Source: PNOJ01 sp016706845
GTDB taxonomy: Bacteria > Krumholzibacteriota > Krumholzibacteriia > LZORAL124-64-63
Reading direction: 5' to 3'
NCBI GenBank assembly: GCA_016706845.1
Contig: JADJIV010000002.1
Span: 62,001 to 126,000, forward strand
Length of the DNA: 64,000 nucleotides
A program made the position numbers and the translations under genes. Under the pieces are notes generated by a model. It was not told the DNA's origin and did not search any database. It saw only the letters and a list, made by a program, of their open reading frames with translations. Shown piece after piece: positions 18,149 to 27,700 of the stretch. How positions within the stretch are numbered: the stretch's first letter is position 1; each line of letters opens with the position of its first letter.

Positions 18149-21109
18149 CTACAGCTCGGTCCGGGTCTCCTCCTCGATGCGGTAGGTCTCGACCACGTCG
18201 CCTTCCTGCAGGTCGTGGAAGTTCTCGAGGCCGATGCCGCACTCGTAGCCCGCCTGCACCTCGCGGACGTCGTCCTTGAAGCGCTTCAGCGAGCTGATCT
18301 TGCCCTCGAAGATCATCATCTCGTGGCGCACCAGCCGCAGCAGCGAGTTGCGGATGATGGTGCCCTTGGTGACGTAGGCGCCGGCGATGGTCCCGACCTT
18401 CGGGATGCGGTAGACCAGGCGGATCTCGGCCGAGCCGGTCGAGACCTCGCGGCGGATCTTGCCGAGCAGGCCGGCCATCGCCTTGCGCATCGTGTCGACG
18501 ACCTCGTAGATGATGTCGAAGACCTCGATGGTCACGCCCTGCTCCTTGGCCCGCTCCTGGATGGCGTTGCCGGGGCGCATGTGGAAGCCGATGATCATCG
18601 CGCCGGTGTTCGAGGCCAGCAGCACGTCCGAGTCGTTGATGGCGCCGACGCCCTTGTGCACGATGCGGACATGGACCTCGTCGGTGTTCAGGTCCAGCAG
18701 GGCGTCGCAGATCGCCTCCACCGAGCCCGACACGTCGCCCTTGACGATGATCGGCAGCTCCTTGGTGTCGCCCTGGGCCACCATCTCCGCCAGGTTGTCC
18801 AGCGAGATCGAGCGCTTGGGCGCCGAGAACTGCTGCACGCGCTGCAGCTGCCGGCGCTTGCCGGCGATGTCGCGGGACTCGCGCTCGGTGTCGGTGACGT
18901 GGAGGCGGTCGCCCGCCAGCGGCACGTCGCCGGCGCCCAGCACCACGGCCGGCTCGCCGGGCAGGACCTGGGTCAGGACCTCGCCGCGCTCGTCGAGCAG
19001 CGCGCGCACCTTGCCGTCCTGCATGCCGCAGACGAAATGGTCGCCCACGCGCAGGGTCCCCTGCTCCACCAGGACCGTGAAGACGACGCCGCGGCCCGGT
19101 TCCTTCGAGGCCTCGACCACGACGCCGCGGGCGTTGCCCTTGGACGACGCCTCCAGCTCGAGCACCTCGGACTGCAGGTGCACCAGCTCGAGCAGCCGCT
19201 CGATGTTGAGGCCCTTCTTCGCCGAGATCTCGGCGCTGAGCACGTCGCCGCCGAACTCCTCGACCACGATGCCCTGGCCGAGCAGGTCCTGCTTCACCAG
19301 GTCGGGGCGCGCCCCGGGCAGGTCGATCTTGTTGATGGCCACGATCAGCGGCACGCCCGCCGCCTTGGCGTGGTTGATGGCCTCGATGGTCTGCGGCATG
19401 ATGCGGTCGTCGGCCGCGACCACCAGGATCACGATGTCGGTCACCTGGGCGCCGCGCGCGCGCATGGCGCTGAAGGCCTCGTGGCCCGGCGTGTCCAGGA
19501 AGGTGATCGGGCCGCCCGGCGTCTGCACGCGGTAGGCGCCGATGTGCTGGGTGATGCCGCCGGCCTCGCCGGCGATGACGTTGGCCTTGCGGATGTAGTC
19601 CAGCAGCGACGTCTTGCCGTGGTCCACGTGCCCCATCACCGTGACCACCGGCGCGCGGTGCTCGAGGTCCTCCTCGCGGACCTCGGGCTCGGCGTCGGCC
19701 AGTTCCTCGTCGCCGTACTCGCCGAGGAACTCGACGTCCTTCTCGAACTCGTCGGCCAGCAGCTCGATCTGGTCGCGCTCCAGGCGCTGGTTCATGGTCG
19801 CCATCAAGCCGAGGGAGAACAGCTTGGCGATGGCCTCGCGCGGCTGGATCTCGAACTTCTCGGCCAGCTCCTGCACCGTGATGAACTCGGTCACGCGCAG
19901 CATCGGTCCGGCGTCCGTCTCGGCCTCCGCACCGGCCCCGCGCCGGTGGCGCCGGCCGCCCGCCCTTGGCGCCGTCGAGCTGGGCCAGGGTCTGCTTCAC
20001 GCTCTGGGCAACGGCCACCTCGTCCACCTTCTTCTTCTTGCGGCGCTTGCGCCGGTCGCTGTCCGGCGTGCCTTCGCGGACCTCCTGGCGGCGCTGCATC
20101 GCGGCCTGGACGGAATCCCGCACCGAACTGTTGGCGTCGCCGCGGCCGCGGTGGCCCGCGATGTCGCGCCGCACCTCGCCCCAATCCCAGTTCTCGGTCG
20201 GCTGGCCGTCGGCGCCGAGGGCCGGCGCGCCGCCGGAGCCGCCGGACGGTCCCCGCGGCTCGGGCACCGCCAGCCCCGTCTTGGTCTGGACCACGCCGGA
20301 ACCCATGCGGATGACCTTGGCCGTGCGCCGGGGGCGGCGCGCGTTCGCCGCGGCCTTGTCGTCACGGGGGGCCGGGCGAGCGCCGCCGTCCTGCTCTTCC
20401 GCAGGCGCTTCGGCGGGCGTCTCGGCGTCCGTCGCCTCGACGACCTCGACCGTCGTGGCGACGTCGGGCGCCGCCGTCTCTTCGGGCGCCGGGGCGGGCG
20501 CCTCGGCCGGGACCTCTTCAACGACCGTCTCGGCCTTGACCGGGACGTCGGCCCTCTTGATGATCCGGGCGCGGCGCAGCGGCGGCTTGGCGGGAGCCTC
20601 GGGTTCCGCGGCCGCCACCGGTGCGGGGGCGGGCTTGCGCGGCGCCTTCGCGGCCGGGGCCGCGGCTCGGTCCGCCGACGACCTCGGGGACGGCCTGGGC
20701 GTCCGGCCGCCGCGGCGGCCGGCGACTTGGCCTTCGGCGCTTTCTCGTCCGCGGCCTTGGCGGCCGGTTCCTTCTTCGCGACGACCTTCTTCTTGGCGGT
20801 CTTCTTCGCGGGCTTGGCCGGCTTCTTCTCCACCTCGGGCTCGTCGGGAGCCACCGGCAGGTCGAGGGGCCGGAAGCTGGCGACGTGCTTGAGCTTCTCG
20901 GGGTCCAGGTTGTGCGCCTTGGCATAGTTGAGGCGCATCGTCTCCCGCTTGCGCTGGTAGCTGGCGTGGATCTTCTCGATCACGTCGTCCTCGACCACGC
21001 TCATGTGGCTCTTGGCCTCGGCGTGCATGTCCCGCATCATCTTGAGGATGACGGGGCTGTCGACGCCGTAGTGCTTGGCGAGTTCGTAGACCCTGAGCTT
21101 CCTGACCAA
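18149..21109 (-). CDS. infB: Translation initiation factor IF-2 (two compensating frameshifts)
   Basis: IF-2 delivers initiator tRNA to the ribosome. A TTG start at 21109 with GGAGG 8 bases upstream opens MVRKLRVYELAKHYGVDS, the IF2_N domain. A long Ala/Pro/Lys-rich linker follows, then a second IF2_N (VTEFITVQELAEKFE), the G domain (GHVDHGKTS, DTPGH, NKIDL) and domains II-IV (VKGDVSGSVEA; MRKAMAGLLG). Reading stays in one frame to about 20700, shifts for the middle linker (RARIIKRADVPVKAE to KQTLAQLDGAKGG), and returns at about 19955. Start and end are in the same frame, so one indel of each sign is needed; the first falls in low-complexity sequence and cannot be placed exactly. Corrected length is about 986 aa. 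Confidence 0.94.
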
Positions 21110-21123
21110 GTGTCCTACCTCCG

Positions 21124-21498
21124 TCAGCGGTTGCGCCGTCTTCGTGTCCGCCCCGGGCGTGGGGCCGCGGCGCCGATGCCTCTCAGGAAATCCGGGTCGT
21201 CGAGGGCGACGACCGTCAAGTTGCGCCTACCGAGCGCGCGGGCCAGGTCCTCGCGGCCCAGCAGGTCGCCCCAGACCGCCCGCACGGGCGCCAGAGCCAG
21301 GTAGCGGTCCCTCTGGCGGGGGCTCGCGTCGGTCGCCAGCACCAGCACGGGGCGGCGTCCCCTGGCCACCAGCCGGGACACCTGTTCCGCTCCGACGGCC
21401 AGCTTGCCTGCCCGCAGCGCCAGTCCCAGCATCCTCAGCAGCGCCTCGCCGTCGGTGGGAGCCTGGGGCCCGCCGGCGTCGCTGCCGTTCCCGGTCAC
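21124..21498 (-). CDS. L7Ae/L30e-family protein (YlxQ-like)
   Basis: A small RNA-binding protein of 124 aa, commonly encoded between nusA and infB. The GTG start at 21498 overlaps the nusA TGA (GTGA). The L7Ae-type core is LLRMLGLALRAGKLAVGAEQV, followed by RPVLVLATDASPRQRDR. It ends in a basic tail (PGRTRRRRNR). infB starts 15 bases downstream. Its role in this position is poorly known; binding of kink-turn RNA is inferred from the family. The preceding YlxR gene found in many genomes is absent here. Confidence 0.85.
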   Translation of the reverse strand: MTGNGSDAGGPQAPTDGEALLRMLGLALRAGKLAVGAEQVSRLVARGRRPVLVLATDASPRQRDRYLALAPVRAVWGDLLGREDLARALGRRNLTVVALDDPDFLRGIGAAAPRPGRTRRRRNR

Positions 21499-22991
21499 GA
21501 CTCTTCGTCCCGTTCCTGCGGTTCCCCGGTCGCCGGCAGCTCGCTCAGGCGCGTGTCGAAGTCCGCGAACGGGTCGCCGGAGATCTCGACGTCCTCGGCC
21601 GAGGCCGGCTGGACCGGTTCGCCGGGCTCGCCGTCGGCCGCGGCCGCGGCCGGAGCCTCGAACAGGCTCTCGTCGAAGAGCGGCTTCTCCTCCGCCTCGG
21701 CCTTGGCCAGTTCCTCGGCCACGGTCGAGTCGATGATGCGGTCCAGCTCGTCGAGGGTGGCGAAGGCCGTCTGCTGCAGCGACTCGGCCGTCTTGGGCCC
21801 GATGCCCGGGATGGCCACGAGGTCGTCGTAGCCGGCCTCGGCCAGGGCCTCGATGGTGTCGATGCCGGCGCCGCGCAGCGCGGCGGCCAGCTTCTCGGTG
21901 ACGCCGTTCATCTCGTCCAGCTCCATCGAGACTTCCTGCATCACGCGCTGGCGGATGTGGAACTCGCGGGCCGCGACGAGGTCGATCTTCCACTCGGTGA
22001 GCTTGGCGGCGAGGCGGACGTTCTTGCCCTCCTTGCCGATGGCCTTCGAGAGCTGGTCGTCGTTGACCACGACGGTCGCCTCGCGGTTCTCCTCGTCCAG
22101 GATGATGCTGCTGACCTCGGCCGGGCTCAGCGCGCGGCTGATCAGCAGGGAGATCTCGGCGCTCCAGGGCACGATGTCGATGCGCTCGCCCGCCAGCTCG
22201 CGGGTGACGGCCTGCACGCGGGAGCCCTTCATGCCGACGCAGGAGCCGACGGCGTCCACGCGGTCGTCGTGGCTGACCACGGCGATCTTGGAGCGGGAGC
22301 CGGGCTCGCGGGCCACGGCCTTGATCTCGACGATCCCTTCCTGGATCTCGGGGACCTCCTGCTCGAACAGCGAGCGCAGGAAGTTGGGGTGGCTGCGCGA
22401 GAGGATGATCTGCGGGCCCTTGGCGTTGTCGAGGACCTCGATGACCAGGGCGCGGATGGTCGAGCCCTGGTGGGCCTTCTCGCCGCGGATCTGCTCGCGG
22501 AAGGGCAGCAGGGCCTCGACGCGGCCGAGGTTGACCAGCACGTTGCCGCGGTCGACCTGCTGCACGCTGCCGGTGATGATCTCGCCGACGCGGTCCTTGT
22601 AGGTGTCGAAGATCTGGGTGCGCTCGGCCTCGCGCACCTTCTGCACGAGGATCTGCTTGGCCACCAGGATGGCGTTGCGGCCGAACTCCTCCAGGGGCAG
22701 CTCCCAGCGGACCTGGTCGCCGATCTGGATGCCGTCGCCGAACTCCTCGCGGGCCTCGTCGATGTTCAGCTCCGCGTCCTCGTCCATGAGGTCGTCGACG
22801 ACGGTCTTGACCTGCTCGACGGTCATCTCGCCGGTCACCTCGTCGACGCGGGCGTCGATGATGGCCTCGGCGCCGAGCTTCTTGCGCGCGGCCGACTGGA
22901 GCCCCGCGACCAGGGACTCGATGACCACGGCGCGATCGAGGTTCTTCTCCCTCGTGATCATCGCGAGGGCGTCCAGAACGTTGTAGTCCAT
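21495..22991 (-). CDS. nusA: Transcription termination/antitermination factor NusA
   Basis: A 498-residue NusA that binds RNA polymerase and nascent RNA. The ATG at 22991 begins MDYNVLDALAMITREKNLD. Domains in order: N-terminal polymerase-binding region, S1 (GEIITGSVQQVDRGNVLVNLG), KH1 (REPGSRSKIAVVSHD, DAVGSCVGMKGSRVQAV), KH2 (EGKNVRLAAKLTEW) and a helix-hairpin-helix (DDLVAIPGIGPKTAESLQ). A short acidic tail follows. Frame continuation upstream of 22991 is the shadow of rimP. Part of rimP-nusA-L7Ae-infB. Confidence 0.96.
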   Translation of the reverse strand: MDYNVLDALAMITREKNLDRAVVIESLVAGLQSAARKKLGAEAIIDARVDEVTGEMTVEQVKTVVDDLMDEDAELNIDEAREEFGDGIQIGDQVRWELPLEEFGRNAILVAKQILVQKVREAERTQIFDTYKDRVGEIITGSVQQVDRGNVLVNLGRVEALLPFREQIRGEKAHQGSTIRALVIEVLDNAKGPQIILSRSHPNFLRSLFEQEVPEIQEGIVEIKAVAREPGSRSKIAVVSHDDRVDAVGSCVGMKGSRVQAVTRELAGERIDIVPWSAEISLLISRALSPAEVSSIILDEENREATVVVNDDQLSKAIGKEGKNVRLAAKLTEWKIDLVAAREFHIRQRVMQEVSMELDEMNGVTEKLAAALRGAGIDTIEALAEAGYDDLVAIPGIGPKTAESLQQTAFATLDELDRIIDSTVAEELAKAEAEEKPLFDESLFEAPAAAAADGEPGEPVQPASAEDVEISGDPFADFDTRLSELPATGEPQERDEES

Positions 22992-23026
22992 GCTCCTGCT
23001 CCTGTGGCGGCGCCGGCCCGGCCGGG

Positions 23027-23599
23027 TCAGCGTTCGCGCGTCTGGCGGCGCGCCTGGCGCGCCTGCTGCTTTTCGTCCTTGCGCCGGCGCCGGTCCGCCT
23101 GGATCAGCGCCTGGGCGTCGAACTCGGGGTCGAGGCTGGCCTCCCGCACCCGCCCGCGCGGGATCTCGAGCGGCTCCTGGTCGGGGGCCGTCCGCACCTG
23201 CAGGCGGCTCTCGTCCGCCGCCTCGAGGCGGCCCTTGACCGTGCGCGGCGGACCGTCGGCGGCGACCTTGAGGATCACGTCCTGCCCCACGGCCGCGGCG
23301 AAGTGCGCCGACGTGCGCAGGGGGCGCCTCACGCCGGGCGAGGAGACCTCGATCACGTAGGCGTCGGCGACGAGCCCGGCCTCCTCGACCAGCATGCCGG
23401 CGGTGCGCGAGGCCTCGGCGCAGTCGTCCACGCCGATGCCGCCCTCGCGGTCGAGGTACACGCGCAGGGTCAACCGTCCGCCGCCGCGGAAGACGCGCAC
23501 GTCGAGCAGTTCGTAGCCCTGCGCCGCGAGCGGGGCCGCGAGCAGGTCCACCACGCGGCCCGCCAGCTCGTAACGGTCCACGCCGCCGCCTCCCGCCAT
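23027..23599 (-). CDS. rimP: Ribosome maturation factor RimP
   Basis: A 190-residue factor needed for 30S maturation. Landmarks are GYELLDVRVFRGGGRLTLRV, DDCAEASRTAGMLV, VIEVSSPGVRRPLRT and a C-terminal Sm-like domain (VKGRLEAADESRLQV, IPRGRVREASLDP). It ends in a basic helix rich in Q, A and R (KDEKQQARQARRQTRER). The ATG at 23599 begins a glycine-rich leader (MAGGGGV); a GTG 6 codons on is an alternative. Head of the rimP-nusA-infB operon, about 160 bases downstream of the M28 gene, from which it is separated by a strong terminator. Confidence 0.92.
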   Translation of the reverse strand: MAGGGGVDRYELAGRVVDLLAAPLAAQGYELLDVRVFRGGGRLTLRVYLDREGGIGVDDCAEASRTAGMLVEEAGLVADAYVIEVSSPGVRRPLRTSAHFAAAVGQDVILKVAADGPPRTVKGRLEAADESRLQVRTAPDQEPLEIPRGRVREASLDPEFDAQALIQADRRRRKDEKQQARQARRQTRER

Positions 23600-23626
23600 C
23601 GGTCCCCGAGCGCGGGGCCGAACATG

Positions 23627-23652
23627 AAAAGAAGTGGACTTGCGCCCACTCC
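23627..23652 (-). promoter_or_regulatory. Terminator-like hairpin in the rimP operon leader
   Basis: On the minus strand a 7-bp stem (GGAGTGG with CCACTTC, one G-U) with an 8-base loop is followed by TTTTC, 28 bases upstream of the rimP start. It lies after the AT-rich TATATT patch (about 23688-23693) that could be the -10. It could act as an attenuator; this is inference from position and shape. Confidence 0.4.
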
Positions 23653-23722
23653 AAAAACCGTGCCGGGTCGGCACACTCCTGAAGTGGGGCCAATATACAC
23701 CCGGGGCGACCCGCGCGGCAGG

Positions 23723-23752
23723 AAAAACCGGACCCCGGGAACGGGGGTCCGG
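23723..23752 (-). terminator. Rho-independent terminator after the sprA-M28 pair
   Basis: CCGGACCCC and GGGGTCCGG form a 9-bp stem followed on the minus strand by TTTTT, directly after the M28 stop at 23758. It separates sprA-M28 from the rimP operon. Confidence 0.9.
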
Positions 23753-23757
23753 GGAGC

Positions 23758-24718
23758 TCACTCGGGGGGATGGCGGATCAGGTCCCAGACCAGCGCGCCC
23801 GCCTGTTCCAGGCTGGCCGGGGCGCAGGCCGCCGGCACGTCGGCGGCGGTGTGCCAGGCCGGGTAGTCGAAGTCGATGAGGTCGACGGCGGGCAGGCCGC
23901 GGCGCAGGAAGGGCACGTGGTCGTCGAAGACCGTCGGTCCCGGCGCCTGCACGAAGGCCGTCAGGCCCAAGGATGCAGCCCGTTCGAAGACGGTCCGGGT
24001 CCACTCCCCGGCCAGAGCCAGGCTGTAGCCCTCCTGGGGGAATCGCCAGGTCGCGGTCGCCGACCATGTCCAGCAGGATCAGGCCCACCGGCGGCGGTCC
24101 GGCCAACGGAGCGCCGAAGTCGTTCCAGTGGTCGGCCAGCCAGCGCGAGCCCAGGCAGAAACCGTCGAGGTCCGCGGCGCGGCCGAGGTCCTCGCCGTCG
24201 AAGAAGACCAGCGCCACCGGTCGCGGGGGCGGCTCGGCCGCCAGCAGTTCCGCCAGGTGCAGCAGGACCGCCGTGCCGCTGGCGCCGTCGTTGGCCCCGG
24301 TCAGCGGCCGGGCCGCGCGCGCGGGGTCGGGGTCCCGGTCGCAGAACGGCCGGGTGTCGTAGTGGGCGCCCAGCCAGAGGCGGGGGCCGTCGCCCCGGCC
24401 CGCCAGGATCACGAGGTTGGTCAGCTTCAGCGTCCGCTGCTCGTAGGGATGGGGCCGCTCGAAGGTCAGGCGGTGGACGGCCAGCCCCAGGGAACGGGCG
24501 TGCTCGACGATCGTGGTCTGCAGGGCGGCGTGGCCCGCAGAACCGGGGATGCGCGGACCCAGGGCGCACTGGCGTTCCAGCCAGGACATCGCCCGCGCGC
24601 CGTCGAACTCGGCCGCGCGGGCGGCGCCGGCCGGGATGCCGGCCAGCAACGCCGCGGCCAGCAGCAGCGCGGCGACCGCCGACGCCCGGCGGCCGCGTGT
24701 CGGGGCGCTAGAAGACAA
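23758..24718 (-). CDS. Glutaminyl-cyclase-like M28 metalloenzyme (frameshifted in this sequence)
   Basis: An exported M28-family protein of about 319 aa after correction, with a signal peptide (hydrophobic 13-28, ARA|AEF). The TTG start at 24718 has GGAGG 6 bases upstream and overlaps the sprA stop by 11 bases. Zinc and catalytic motifs: LGAHYDTRPF, GANDGASGTAVLL, FFDGEDLG, LLDMVGD and AWHTAADV. The set CDRDPDPA, GFCLGSRWLADHW, EGYS, DDHVPF and WHT resembles bacterial glutaminyl cyclases of the Porphyromonas type more than aminopeptidases. At 24036-24040 a run of five should be four; deleting one base joins AIPQEGYSLALAGEW to the C-terminal part. The likely reaction is cyclising N-terminal Gln to pyroglutamate; an ordinary M28 aminopeptidase is the alternative. 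Confidence 0.8.
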
Positions 24719-27700
24719 AGGTCGCCTCCAATCCCAGGCCGAAGCGCTGCGTCACCAGGTCGGTCTCCTTGACCGAGTCCCGCGAGTAGATGAACCGCAG
24801 CGCGCCCGAGAGGTTGCGGCTGAGCTGGTAGCTGAAGCGGGGGTTGAAGCTCCAGCGGGAGGTGCCGGTGTTCTGGTCGGGTTCGCCCTCGCGGTCGGTG
24901 CCCGCGAACCAGCGGTCGGTGTTGTCGCGCGTCATGCTCACGTCGATGTCCATGTTGATGTTGGGCTGCGCGCCCGGCTTGTAGAGGCCGAGCCGCGACA
25001 GCAGCTTCTCGGCGCGGAACTGGTGCCGCAGCTGCATGCTGACGTTGAAGCGCTTGGTCGAGCTCAGGCTGCCGTTCTGCTCGGACCGGTCCTCGCTGCT
25101 GCCGACGTTGAGGCTGGCCGACATCCCGTTCTGGAACGTGAAGTTCAGCCGCGGCGTGATCTGGGTCGACTCGCGGGGGTTGTACTGCGTCGCCGTGAAG
25201 TTCGGGACGTTGCGCGTGAACTTGTAGTTGACCTGCAGGTTGGCCGACCGCAGCAGGCCGTCGGTGCCGCCGCCGCCGAGCAGGCCGAGCCGCTCGAGCC
25301 CCGTCAGGGAGAAGCGCAGGTCCGGCCAGTCCCGGTTGTAGGACTGCGTCAGCAGGCCCGCCTGCTCGGACTCGCTCACGGTGCGCGAGTAGTTGACGTC
25401 GAGCGCGGCCATGCGGCCCACCTTGGTGCTCGTCGACAGCGTGAGCGAGGTCTGGTCGCTGAGCCCGTGGCTCACCCAGAGCGTTTCGGCGGCCGCGTAG
25501 TCGTTGTAGAAGCCGACCCGGTACCAGAACGGCGTGTTGCCGGTGAAGCGGCCGTAGCTCGACTGCTTCTTGTGCGAGTAGTTGACCTGGACCGGCTGCG
25601 TCTCGCGCAGGACCTCCAGCAGCCGGGGCAGCGGGTTCGGCACCCGCCAGCGGCGGCCGGCGGCGGGGACGGCGGTGGAGTCGGCGACGGCCGCGACCGT
25701 CGTCGAATCGGCGGGCGCGCGCTCCCGCTCGCGGCGCTCGCGCCGCTCCTGCTCGGCCCGCGCCTCCTCCTCGGCCAGACGCAGCAGCGCCTCGTCCTCG
25801 ATCGCCCGGCGCTCCTCGTCCGTGAGGTTCGGGTCGTCGAGCCGCGGATCCCGGACCGGCGTCGCGGTGGCCGCGCTGTCCGCGCCGGCCACGCCCGTCG
25901 CGCCCGTTGTCCCGGCGCCGTCGCCGCCGCGCTGGCGCCGCGCCTGCTCGGCCTGCTGCCGCATGCGGGCGCCCTGCTCGTCGCGCGAGAGGGTGGACCG
26001 GCGCGGGATGAGGCTGTTGACCAGGCCGTCGATCGGCAGCGCGAAGCGCACCGTCCAGTCGCCGCTGTTCTGGATGTTGCGGATGCCGAGCGGGTCGCCG
26101 GTCTGGCGCACCGACGGCGAGTGGTTGTCGCTGAACGAGCCGTTGAAGTTCAGCGTCGGGCGCAGGGCGCGCGAGGCGCGCAGGGCGAGGTCCAGCGGCT
26201 TCGCCCACCACCCCGCCGGCAACTCCAGGCGCTGGGGCGGCTGGAAACGCAGCTGGACCTGCTGGGAGTAGGTGTTCTCCTGCCCGAAGTTGAAGCCCAG
26301 GAATTCGCGCGGGCGGAGCGGATCGCGGTCGGAACGGCCCGTGAAGTCCAGGTCGACGATGGGCAGCGGCTTGTAGGAGAAGGAGCCGCTGAGGGCGCCG
26401 GAGCGGGTCTTCTGCGTCGGCCTGGTCTCGAAGATCTCGGTCAGCACGCTGAAGTTCCGGGTGCGGCGCTCGGTCGCGGAGTAGTTGCCGCTGAAGGTGA
26501 GCTTCGAGGGCAGCAGCCCGACCCCCTGCAGCAGCGGGATGCGGCCGAGCAGCGGAACGACCTCGAGCTTGCGGTCGCCGGCGATGCGCAGGTCGTAGGT
26601 GAGCGAACCCTGCAGGTTCTTGCCCTGCTGGATGGACAGCGGCGTGTCGTCGCCGGTGCGCGAGCCGCTCAGGCCGACGGTCCAGGGATCGACGAGGTAG
26701 CGCAGCAGGGGGTGGACCGAGGGCGCCCGCGTCAGGCGCACCGAGAAGCTCTCGCGCTCGTTGCGCGACGACTCCCGGTCGCGCAGCGACTCGTCGATGA
26801 TCTCGATGTCGCTGTTGGTGACGTACTTCGGGCGGCGGACGCCCTGCTGGCGGCCGAGGCTCACCGGCACGCGGAAGCCGAGCAGCGGCACGAAATCGTC
26901 GATGCGGAAGCTCGAGGTGAGGTTCCAGTCCTCGTTGGTGTAGCCCTGGCCGGCGTCGCTGCTCAGCCCGTGGAACTCGGCGTCGCGCCGCGACCAGTCG
27001 AAGTCGGTCTTGATGACGTCGGCCATGTTCACGCTCATGGCGACGCGCTCGGCGAAGCCCGTCTCCCGCCGGACCGACTGCAGGCGGACGTCGTTGAAGT
27101 AGAAGTAGCCGCTGGCCCCGGCGCTGCGGTCGGTGTTGCGCACGCCCAGGTAGAAGCGCTTGACGCGGCGCAGGTCGGGCGAGCCGACGACGCGGACCCG
27201 GTAGTCGCGGTCGACCTCCGAGTCGCGCACGCGCGTGACGATCCAGCCCGAGACCGGGTCCGGCGCGTCGAGCTTGGCGTTGCTGAGCTCGGCGAGGTCG
27301 AGGCTCAGGGCCTGCCAGCCGCTGCGGGCGCCGTCGCTCTCGTCGAAGCGGTAGCTGATCTCGTAGAAGTTGAGCGTGTCGGCGCCGACCCGGTAGAAGA
27401 CCTCCATGTCGGCCTGGTCGGGGTCCGGGTTGAAGACGTACCACAGCAGGCGCTCGTAGCGCGTGAAGTCCTCGCCCTGCGGCGAGATCAGCCGGCTGGC
27501 GCGGACCAGGTGCTGGCGCTGGAGGTTCTGGTAGTCGAGCACCAGCGAGGTCTCCTTCTCCTGCACCTGGTTCTCGATGCGCAGCGCGAAGGGGGGGATG
27601 TAGTCCGGGTTCTCCTTGTTGTTCACCTCGCCGAGGAAGAACTCCTCCCCCGCCGCCAGGTCGGCCGGGGTCAGCAGCAGCTCGTCGGGGGCGGCGGACG

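Noticed and set aside
20000..20650. Arginine/proline-rich protein downstream of the IF2_N domain in the same frame
   Set aside because: The neighbouring frame gives the expected IF-2 linker and rejoins the G domain; the R/P-rich version is a shadow.
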